Source: CAZLBV01 sp964557845
Lineage (GTDB): Bacteria; Acidobacteriota; Aminicenantia; Aminicenantales; Aminicenantaceae
DNA length: 11,877 nt
Reading direction: 5' to 3'
Assembly: GCA_964557845.1 (NCBI GenBank)
Contig: CAZLBV010000047.1
Location: forward strand, 1 to 11,877
Part shown: positions 5,462-11,877 of the stretch, in pieces
Layout of the letters: the number at the start of each line of letters is the position of its first letter
Numbering within the stretch: the first letter of the stretch is position 1
Notes under the pieces: model-generated
Told to the model about the DNA's origin: nothing
The model's input: the letters and a program-made list of their open reading frames with translations, nothing else
The model's database searches: none
Made by a program: the position numbers and the translations under genes

Positions 5462-7486
5462 ATGATCAATGTAAAAGAACATTTTTATGATGATGACCCC
5501 GGTCAAGGGCACCCTGATTGCCGTACCAGGCTCAAGGATGCCTGTTATTTTTTCTTGGGGAACGGTTTGATCTCAGCCGCTGTGCAGATCTCACCTTCAG
5601 GGGAGGGATCCCCCATGGGGCTTTTATTGATGGATCCGGACAAACTGGGGAAAAAAAGAGAATCTTTATCGTTTGATCAAGAAACCGGTCTTGAAGATAC
5701 TATGGTTGAGGTTATCTTCGATGGGGATGAAAAAGATTCTCCCTTTGGATGTGAAATTGCAGCTAACTGGAGTGAAATAAAATCTATTCCGGCGGTCGAG
5801 ATTAAATGGTCTACTTCGAGGATAAAAGTAACAGAAAAATTTTTCTGCCCGCGTCTGCATTCTGCATCTCTTGCCCGTATTATAAGGATAAAACTTCTTA
5901 CAAATAAAAAGGGTGATCATATTAAGGTCAGAACCGGGATCTTAGGATTTAAAAAAAATGTGGACGCTGAGCTCTCTGCAGACACAACTTTGGAACTTTA
6001 TTTTATCTATGAATTGGACAAAGAGAATGGAAAAATTGCTGTGGATAACAGTTCCTCTATCCATATCGATCCGCTTGCCTCAGAATACTGGCTGAGAAAG
6101 AATCGTGCGGATTTCGGACATAAACTTTTAAACCATTATTTCTTTTCTTCCCGGAATCAATTGGATTCAGCTGTCTCTCGCTCCGGTACTTCCGACGCCA
6201 GTATCTGGCAGTACAACCGGGAGTGGGTACGGGATCACTCCATGATGGTGATGGGATTGCTGTTATCCGGTCATCATGAAAAAGCACGCATCATTCTTCG
6301 GAGATTAATCAATGATTTCGTTTCTCCTGAGGGGGATACCGTAGATTCTAGTGAAAGGCGTCATTTGGAGGAGACCGAGCTCGATCAAAACGGTGAACTG
6401 TTGTGGACGCTGTGGAACTATATGCTCTGGACCGATGATCTATCCCTGGCAGAGGAAAAGTGGTCTAAAATCGAGAAAATAGCCGAGTTTCCTCTTAAGG
6501 ATGTCTTCAGGCATATCCCATCTGGATTGCTTATGAACAGACGGGATTACTGGGAACGTCACCGGATCCACGGGATCGAGACCGGAATGGAGTTAGCGCA
6601 CCAGTTTTTTGTATCGATCGGGCTAGAGTCAGCGGCTGCAATTGCAAGAGCTTTAGGCAAAATTATTCAGGCTGAAAGATGGAAAAAGGAAGCGGACAGG
6701 ATTAAACAGGCGATGCTCTATGATCAAAAATACGCAATGGTTGAAAACAACACACTCATCAAACGGCGGGGGCCGGATGGCAAAGTCCAGGACCGGATCC
6801 AGCCACTGCCTTTGGCTGATCTGCCTCAGGGACTGCCTTTGACCTCTCCTATTGATCATTTCCTTAATCCGGATACATCCATTGTGCTGCCGATAGCCAT
6901 GAATTTCATCTCTCCCGACTCAGAGCTGGCGGCTAACACCTTAGTAAGCTGTGAAGTGCTCTGGGAGCAGGATTGGGAAGGGGGAGGATACGGCCGGTAC
7001 CATTATACTTCTGAAGCCGATTCACCCGGGGCTTGGCCTATTGCATCTTTATTTTTGGCCAGAGCCTGGGCAGAAGCCGGAGATCAAGATAAGGTCATCA
7101 GGGTAGTGGAATGGTTGAATACGATTCCCGGGGCGGTTTCCGGAGCCTGGTTTGAATTTTATGGAAATAGGCTGTCGCCTCCCTATCCTCAGGTGGGTAT
7201 TCTCCCTTGGACCTGGGCCGAAATGCTGCTGCTTTTAATCAGTCATTTTATCGGTCTTAATCTAAAGGAAAATTCTATCCTCATTAAACCCTTTTTTCCT
7301 CAGGGAGTCGATCACATGGAGACAATAGTCTGGATCAGAGGGAAGCGTTTCACGCTTACTTTGGAGAAGGGGCCTTCTGCTCTTAAGGGGCAGATTAAGA
7401 CTAACGGCTTGATCCTGAAATCGTCTCTTCAGGAGATCGAATTGGCTTATCCTGATAAAGATATAAATTTACATGCTTTGTTTTGA
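5462..7486 (+). CDS. GH15-like (alpha/alpha)6 glycoside hydrolase
   Basis: A 674-residue inverting-type glycosidase related to prokaryotic glucoamylases. An N-terminal beta-sandwich domain (about 1-205) is followed by the (alpha/alpha)6 barrel (about 215-600). Barrel landmarks are REWVRDHSMMV (253-263), which lines the sugar site in GH15 enzymes, ELDQNGELLWTLW (306-318), and RRDYWERH (360-367). By alignment from memory with fungal glucoamylase, E365 in the WER motif is the likely general acid and E565 in WFEFYG the likely base, before the conserved helix PWTWAEM (582-588). The substrate may be an alpha-glucoside, but trehalose, isomaltose-type and other alpha-linked substrates occur in the family. 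No signal peptide, so it acts in the cytoplasm. GAGGA (5451-5455) lies six bases before the ATG. First gene of the operon, 86 bases before the GH38 gene. Confidence 0.82.
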   Translation: MINVKEHFYDDDPGQGHPDCRTRLKDACYFFLGNGLISAAVQISPSGEGSPMGLLLMDPDKLGKKRESLSFDQETGLEDTMVEVIFDGDEKDSPFGCEIAANWSEIKSIPAVEIKWSTSRIKVTEKFFCPRLHSASLARIIRIKLLTNKKGDHIKVRTGILGFKKNVDAELSADTTLELYFIYELDKENGKIAVDNSSSIHIDPLASEYWLRKNRADFGHKLLNHYFFSSRNQLDSAVSRSGTSDASIWQYNREWVRDHSMMVMGLLLSGHHEKARIILRRLINDFVSPEGDTVDSSERRHLEETELDQNGELLWTLWNYMLWTDDLSLAEEKWSKIEKIAEFPLKDVFRHIPSGLLMNRRDYWERHRIHGIETGMELAHQFFVSIGLESAAAIARALGKIIQAERWKKEADRIKQAMLYDQKYAMVENNTLIKRRGPDGKVQDRIQPLPLADLPQGLPLTSPIDHFLNPDTSIVLPIAMNFISPDSELAANTLVSCEVLWEQDWEGGGYGRYHYTSEADSPGAWPIASLFLARAWAEAGDQDKVIRVVEWLNTIPGAVSGAWFEFYGNRLSPPYPQVGILPWTWAEMLLLLISHFIGLNLKENSILIKPFFPQGVDHMETIVWIRGKRFTLTLEKGPSALKGQIKTNGLILKSSLQEIELAYPDKDINLHALF

Positions 7487-7514
7487 CCTCATGGCTTGAG
7501 TTGATATAATTTAG

Positions 7515-7543
7515 TTGACCTCTTTGCCGGCATCTAATATGAA
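7515..7543 (+). promoter_or_regulatory. Candidate internal promoter before the GH38 gene
   Basis: TTGACC (7515-7520, five of six to the -35 consensus) is followed after 17 bases by TATGAA (7538-7543, four of six). Transcription would start about 20 bases before the ATG at 7573. It lies in the 86-base gap between the two glycosidase genes and may boost the distal genes; read-through from the promoter at 5389 is equally possible. Confidence 0.4.
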
Positions 7544-7572
7544 TGATATAGGCTGACCAGGAGATAAAAACT

Positions 7573-10089
7573 ATGAATATACTTCATCTTGTTTGCAACT
7601 CTCATATTGATCCTGTTTGGTTATGGAAGTGGGAAGAAGGAGCGGCCGAGGCTCTGACCACCTTCCGTACGGCAGCGCGCTTTTGTGATGAATTCGAGGA
7701 ATTCGTATTTTGTCACAATGAGAGCCTTCTTTATAAATGGGTTGAAGAATTGGAACCTGAGCTGCATGAAAAGATCAAGGGATTGGTTGAACAAAAGAGA
7801 TGGCATATCATGGGCGGGTGGTTTCTGCAGCCGGACTGCAATCTTCCCAGCGGGGAATCCTTGGTAAGGCAAATATTGACCGGGAAGAAATATTTTATGC
7901 AAAAATTCGGCTATGAACCTGAAACTGCTGTGAATCTTGACCCCTTCGGGCACTCACGGGGATTAGTCCAGATTTTAAAAAAATCCGGATATAAATACTA
8001 CCTTTTCTGCCGGCCTGATCCGGCAAATTTACCGCTTACCTCAGATGATTTTATTTGGGAAGGGTATGATGGGTCTGAAATTATGGCTCATCGTGCTCCC
8101 AATCATTATAATTCAGAACAAGGTCTAGCCAAGGATAAAATTTTAAACTGGCTGAATCAAAATAAAGATAAAAAGTTCGGTCTGCTTTTGTGGGGAGTCG
8201 GCGACCACGGCGGAGGGGCTTCCCGGGAAGATCTACATCAGATCCGTTTTTTGACTAAAGAGCAGAAAAAATGGGAGATCCGCCATTCACGGCCTGAGGA
8301 TTATTTTTCGGCTTTGGAAAAATATAAAAATCAACTTCCCCAATATAAAAAAGATCTGAATCCCTGGGCTGTAGGCTGCTACACCACCATGGCCAGGATA
8401 AAGCAAAAACACCGGCATCTGGAAAACTCCTTCTTTTTTACGGAAAAGATCTCCTCCCATGCCGCCATGCAGAATCTGATAGAATATCCTTACACAGAAC
8501 TCCAAGCCGCACTGCAAGATCTGCTTTTCTGTGAATTTCACGATATCCTGCCGGGCTCTTGCATACCTGAGGTTGAGGAACAGGCTCTGCAAAAAATGGA
8601 TCATGGGATGGAAATCTTATCGCAGCTTAGATTCAAAGCATTTATGTCATTGCTGAGCGGTGAGCCTTCGGCGGATGAAGGTGAATATCCTATTTTTGTC
8701 TATAATCCTCATCCGTTTGCTGTTAAAGAAGATGTGGTGTGTGAACTGCAGCCCTACCAACCGAACTGGGAGAAAGGTACTCTACTGGTTCCGGAAGTTG
8801 AGGATGAAAACAACCGAATACTTCCTTCGCAGGTGGAAAAAGAAAGCAGTAATATAGCAGATGAATGGAGAAAACGGGTTGTCTTCCCCGCTGTTTTATC
8901 TCCTGGTAAGATGCAGAGGTTTTCCTGCCGGTTAAGGAGGATCGAGACTGACCCGGAATATAGCAAGTTCAAAAAATCAGTGTTCCAGAGCAGCGGAGCT
9001 GAAATAATAGAGATGACAGCAGATCAAGCCAAAGCTGCAATCAACCGGACTTCAGGACTTGTGGATGCTTTTGAGGTTCAAGGAAGGCCGCTTCTTCTTC
9101 CCGGCAGTTTCCGATGTCTGGTCATGGAAGACTATGCGGATCCCTGGGGCATGATGGTCGATTCTTTCCGTAATGTAGTGGGTCAGTTTATACTTTTAGA
9201 TGAACAGGAGAGTGCGGAACTGGCAGGGCTTAATCACCGGAAATTAGAACCTGTCAGGATCATAGAGGATGGACCTGTCCGCATGATAGTCGAAGCGTTA
9301 TTTAAATATAATCATTCATTTTTATGTCTTCGATACAACTTATCGAAGAGAAACAGTATGTTGGGTTTGGAGCTAAGGATCTACTGGAATGAAAAGGATA
9401 AGATGTTGAAATTGTCTGTTCCTACGACTCTCTCAGACGGTATCTGCCGGGGACAGGTGGCATACGGAGTTCAGGAATTCATGGTGCCGGAAAAAGAATC
9501 CATAGCCCAAAAATGGGTTGGTCTATGGAATAAAGATAATTCTGTTGGAGTCGCTGTTATCAATGACGGCACATACGGTTTTGATCATCATAACGGCGAA
9601 CTTAGATTATCGCTTCTGCGTTCAGCCGCTTATGCCGCCCATCCGGCTGGTCCGGGAAAACCGCTCGTTCCTCAAGATAGATTCGAACCCAGGATAGATC
9701 AGGGAGAAAGGATATTCCATTTTTGGATCGAAGGGGGGAAAGGGGATTCGTTATGGAAGCGTCTGAACCGTGATGCCATGGTTAAAAATGAAAAACCGTT
9801 TGCTCTGTGTTGTTCGCCTCCGGGTAGCGGGAGAAAGACAGTGCCGGGGATCCGTCTGGATGATGACTGCATACTTCTGACTACGGCAAAATATGCAGAG
9901 GATGCTTCCCGGCTGATCCTCCGTCTTTTTGAACCTACCGGCAAAAAACGAAAGACGCAGGTTAACATTCCGGTTCTGGATCTGACCTTTCAGATAACGC
10001 TTAAACCTTTCGAGATAAAAACCATGGCGGTTGATCTGAATACAAAACAAATATTTGAGGCCGACCTTTTGGAAAGACCGCTCACTTAG
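7573..10089 (+). CDS. GH38 alpha-mannosidase-like glycoside hydrolase
   Basis: An 838-residue retaining, zinc-dependent glycosidase of family GH38, of normal length for a bacterial member. The catalytic domain (about 1-240) shows HIDPVWLW (11-18), whose H11 and D13 are zinc ligands; NLDPFGHS (121-128), whose D123 is the expected nucleophile; and WGVGDHGGG (207-215), whose H212 is the third histidine/aspartate-type zinc ligand. The helical middle domain has GCYTT (269-273), followed by the RIKQKHRHLEN stretch (276-286), and FHDILPGS (323-330). The rest (about 370-838) is the usual beta-sandwich C-terminal region. Family members remove alpha-mannose from glycans, mannosylglycerate or related glycosides; the exact substrate is not readable. 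No signal peptide, so a cytoplasmic enzyme acting on imported oligosaccharide. AGGAG (7559-7563) lies nine bases before the ATG. Confidence 0.92.
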   Translation: MNILHLVCNSHIDPVWLWKWEEGAAEALTTFRTAARFCDEFEEFVFCHNESLLYKWVEELEPELHEKIKGLVEQKRWHIMGGWFLQPDCNLPSGESLVRQILTGKKYFMQKFGYEPETAVNLDPFGHSRGLVQILKKSGYKYYLFCRPDPANLPLTSDDFIWEGYDGSEIMAHRAPNHYNSEQGLAKDKILNWLNQNKDKKFGLLLWGVGDHGGGASREDLHQIRFLTKEQKKWEIRHSRPEDYFSALEKYKNQLPQYKKDLNPWAVGCYTTMARIKQKHRHLENSFFFTEKISSHAAMQNLIEYPYTELQAALQDLLFCEFHDILPGSCIPEVEEQALQKMDHGMEILSQLRFKAFMSLLSGEPSADEGEYPIFVYNPHPFAVKEDVVCELQPYQPNWEKGTLLVPEVEDENNRILPSQVEKESSNIADEWRKRVVFPAVLSPGKMQRFSCRLRRIETDPEYSKFKKSVFQSSGAEIIEMTADQAKAAINRTSGLVDAFEVQGRPLLLPGSFRCLVMEDYADPWGMMVDSFRNVVGQFILLDEQESAELAGLNHRKLEPVRIIEDGPVRMIVEALFKYNHSFLCLRYNLSKRNSMLGLELRIYWNEKDKMLKLSVPTTLSDGICRGQVAYGVQEFMVPEKESIAQKWVGLWNKDNSVGVAVINDGTYGFDHHNGELRLSLLRSAAYAAHPAGPGKPLVPQDRFEPRIDQGERIFHFWIEGGKGDSLWKRLNRDAMVKNEKPFALCCSPPGSGRKTVPGIRLDDDCILLTTAKYAEDASRLILRLFEPTGKKRKTQVNIPVLDLTFQITLKPFEIKTMAVDLNTKQIFEADLLERPLT

Positions 10090-10146
10090 ATCAGCTATAA
10101 GATATCGATAATTGATTCTTGATCGATCCAGGAATAAAATAAATAA

Positions 10147-11403
10147 ATGCACTCTGACATTAACTCCTCGAAAAAGAAACCTGTTGCAGTGATCTTGGTG
10201 GGGATCGGCGGTATGGGTTTTTTTTATTTGAAATCCTTGTTAGAGGATTTTCATCCCCATTTGGTTAGTCTTCAGGGAACGGTCGATCCCTATCCGGAAA
10301 GATCCGGATTGTTTCCGGAATTAAAGATTTTAGACATTCCGGTTTTTTCTACTCTGGAAGATCTTCTTCAACACCAGCCTTCGCCGGAATTGACTATTAT
10401 TTCATCCCCCCTTCACTTCCATGTGAGACAAAGCTGTATGGCTTTACAAAAGAAAAGTCATGTTTTATGCGAAAAACCTTTAGCCGTGACCGTCCAAGAT
10501 GCCGACCGCCTTATCCAGTTGGAGAAGCAGACCGGAAATTGGGTCATGATTGGTTATCAATGGTCCTTTTCAGATGCCATTCAATCATTAAAAAAAGATA
10601 TACTGAAGGGACTTTTTGGCCGGCCCTTGAGGTTTAAAAGCCTTTGTCTATGGCACCGCGACCTGAAATATTACAGACGCTGTGATTGGGCGGGTAAAAT
10701 AAAAGCCCATGACGGGAGCTGGATTCTTGACAGCCCAGCCAATAATGCCATGGCGCATTATCTGCATAATCTTTTATTTCTGGCCGGAGATTCTCAAGAC
10801 ACCAGCAGTTCTCCGGTAGAGATAACCGCGGAGGCTAATCGTGCTTATCCGATCGAGAGTTATGATACAGTAGCCTGCCGTGCCTTTACTCAAAACCAGA
10901 TCGAAATATTGTTTTATGCCTCCCATGCAGTAAAGGATGATCAGGGGCCTATGTTTCAATTAGAATTCAGTGAGGCCAATGTCGGATATGATGCTTCAAA
11001 AGGAATCATTGAAGCGGTCAGCAAACAGGGAAAGGTAAAGAAATACGGTTCGCCTGATATTTGCCCCATGAAAAAATTGAATTATGCTGTCCAATCCGTC
11101 AGAAAGAAATCACCGGTACTATGCGGATCAGAAGCAGCCCGGGCACAAACGCTTTCGATCAACGGGATCCAGGACTCTCTCTCCGGTATCACGGATTTTC
11201 CAAAAGATATGATCGAAAAAGAATCCAAGACAAGCAGGAATGTCAGGGGATTGGAAAATCTGCTTGCCCGCTGTTATCAAAACAATACACTTCCTTCAGA
11301 AGCAGGGTTGACCTGGTCAAAAAGGGGGAAAAGGATAGATCTGCATACCTATGCTTATTTTCCCGGGGGATCGGACCCTGTTGCTCATGAGGAGAGAAAG
11401 TGA
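10147..11403 (+). CDS. Gfo/Idh/MocA family NAD(P)-dependent oxidoreductase
   Basis: This 418-residue protein has the N-terminal Rossmann fold of the family: GIGGMG (19-24) binds the dinucleotide, TIISSPLHFH (83-92) is the second loop, and CEKPLAV (108-114) carries the catalytic lysine K110. The C-terminal alpha/beta domain carries ILDSPANNAMAHYLHNLL (193-210), with D195 and the histidines H204 and H207 in the place of the usual catalytic aspartate/histidine motif. Members oxidise or reduce sugars and inositols, and some use transient oxidation to hydrolyse glycosides, so the reaction cannot be named. The glycosidase neighbours suggest a sugar substrate. The start is weakly supported: AGGA (10130-10133) lies 13 bases before the ATG. 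The 57-base gap before it shows no terminator, and its stop overlaps the next gene by four bases. Confidence 0.85.
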   Translation: MHSDINSSKKKPVAVILVGIGGMGFFYLKSLLEDFHPHLVSLQGTVDPYPERSGLFPELKILDIPVFSTLEDLLQHQPSPELTIISSPLHFHVRQSCMALQKKSHVLCEKPLAVTVQDADRLIQLEKQTGNWVMIGYQWSFSDAIQSLKKDILKGLFGRPLRFKSLCLWHRDLKYYRRCDWAGKIKAHDGSWILDSPANNAMAHYLHNLLFLAGDSQDTSSSPVEITAEANRAYPIESYDTVACRAFTQNQIEILFYASHAVKDDQGPMFQLEFSEANVGYDASKGIIEAVSKQGKVKKYGSPDICPMKKLNYAVQSVRKKSPVLCGSEAARAQTLSINGIQDSLSGITDFPKDMIEKESKTSRNVRGLENLLARCYQNNTLPSEAGLTWSKRGKRIDLHTYAYFPGGSDPVAHEERK

Positions 11404-11877
11404 GATCACGTCAATTAGTCGAAAAAACCCTTGAGTTTGATTCTCCCACCCGTATTCCCAGGCATGTCTGGCTTTTACCCTGGGCAGAGAAAAAATATCC
11501 TGATTTTATTAAGAAGCTTAGAAGAGATTACCCTGATGATATCGTGATTGCTCCGGCTGCATACAAAACCCAGATTCCGGTGACAGGAGACAGATACAGT
11601 AAAGGTATATATGTCGATGAGTGGGGGTGTGTTTTTTCCAATGAACAGGAAGGCATAATCGGGATCGTTAAAAAACCTTTGATCGAAGATTGGCAGGATG
11701 TCTATGATTTTCAACCACCGGTATCCCTGCTGGAAGTGGATCGGGAAGCAGTCAATAGATTTTGCCGGTCTACAGATAAATATGTTTTATCAGGTTCGAT
11801 CCCACGACCGTTTGAGCGGTTCCAATTTATAAGAACCATGGAACAGGCTCTAATGGATCTTATACTTCAACCCCCGG
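11400..11877 (+). CDS. Uroporphyrinogen decarboxylase-like (URO-D/MtaA family) protein, 5' part only
   Basis: An open frame runs from a GTG at 11400 to the right edge, giving 159 codons of a protein usually about 330-380 residues long. It starts inside the stop of the oxidoreductase gene (GTGA, four-base overlap), with AGGAG (11389-11393) six bases ahead, which explains why a GTG is used; the next in-frame ATG is only at 11838. Recognisable pieces are the RIPRHVWLLPWA stretch near residues 20-31, YVDEWGCVF, and SGSIPRPFERFQFIR toward the edge. This pattern belongs to URO-D-fold proteins found in sugar-catabolism clusters and related to cobalamin-dependent methyltransferase subunits, not to haem synthesis enzymes. 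Catalytic residues in the missing half cannot be judged. It may handle a methylated sugar, which is inference from the neighbours. Confidence 0.8.
   Translation, partial: MRSRQLVEKTLEFDSPTRIPRHVWLLPWAEKKYPDFIKKLRRDYPDDIVIAPAAYKTQIPVTGDRYSKGIYVDEWGCVFSNEQEGIIGIVKKPLIEDWQDVYDFQPPVSLLEVDREAVNRFCRSTDKYVLSGSIPRPFERFQFIRTMEQALMDLILQPP

Noticed and set aside
7488..7500. CTCA/TGAG hairpin just after the GH15-like stop as a terminator
   Set aside because: The stem is only four base pairs and the following bases are not a T-run, so it is unlikely to end transcription.
10100..10125. Two ATCGAT palindromes between GH38 and the oxidoreductase as an operator
   Set aside because: Each is a six-base palindrome expected by chance, and there is no promoter overlapping them.
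9751..10152. 133-codon minus-strand open frame crossing the gap between GH38 and the oxidoreductase
   Set aside because: Almost all of it is opposite the well-supported GH38 gene, and its composition is not protein-like.

Overview
The window looks like part of the chromosome of a low-to-moderate GC anaerobic bacterium. The reasons are a flavin/iron-sulfur electron-transfer module of the HydB/HndC/NfnABC kind, AT-rich intergenic DNA, clear Shine-Dalgarno sites and sigma70-like promoters. A clostridial, Thermotogota-like or Atribacterota-like host is plausible, but no marker gene in the window settles the phylum. No tRNA, rRNA, CRISPR array, transposase or phage gene was seen.

Layout. (1) Positions 1-373 are AT-rich, hold no recognisable gene, and carry a perfect 18-bp palindrome and a candidate promoter. 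(2) Positions 374-4093 form a tight three-gene operon: a HndB-like thioredoxin-fold [2Fe-2S] protein, a 1025-residue fusion of a NuoF/HydB-type NADH/FMN/FeS subunit with a GltD/NfnB-type FAD/NADPH subunit, and an 81-residue RRM RNA-binding protein whose start overlaps the stop of the fusion gene by one base. (3) Positions 4187-5208 hold a small convergent unknown gene on the minus strand and a NimA-like (PNPOx-fold) flavoprotein gene on the plus strand, separated by about 320 bases of AT-rich DNA. (4) Positions 5218-5377 look like the debris of a frameshifted gene. (5) From a strong promoter at 5389-5417 to the end runs a carbohydrate operon: a GH15-like (alpha/alpha)6 glycosidase, a GH38 alpha-mannosidase-like enzyme, a Gfo/Idh/MocA oxidoreductase and the 5' part of a uroporphyrinogen-decarboxylase-like gene that leaves the window.

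How the genes may work together. The redox operon has nucleotide sites of two kinds (NADH at FMN, NADPH at FAD) and many cysteine clusters in one chain. It has no hydrogenase, formate dehydrogenase or other catalytic partner nearby, which fits an NAD(H)/NADP(H)/ferredoxin exchanging, possibly electron-bifurcating enzyme. The carbohydrate operon looks intracellular, since neither glycosidase has a signal peptide. It would hydrolyse an imported alpha-linked oligosaccharide or glycoside and then modify the released sugar by oxidation/reduction and, speculatively, methyl transfer. No transporter or regulator for it lies in the window.
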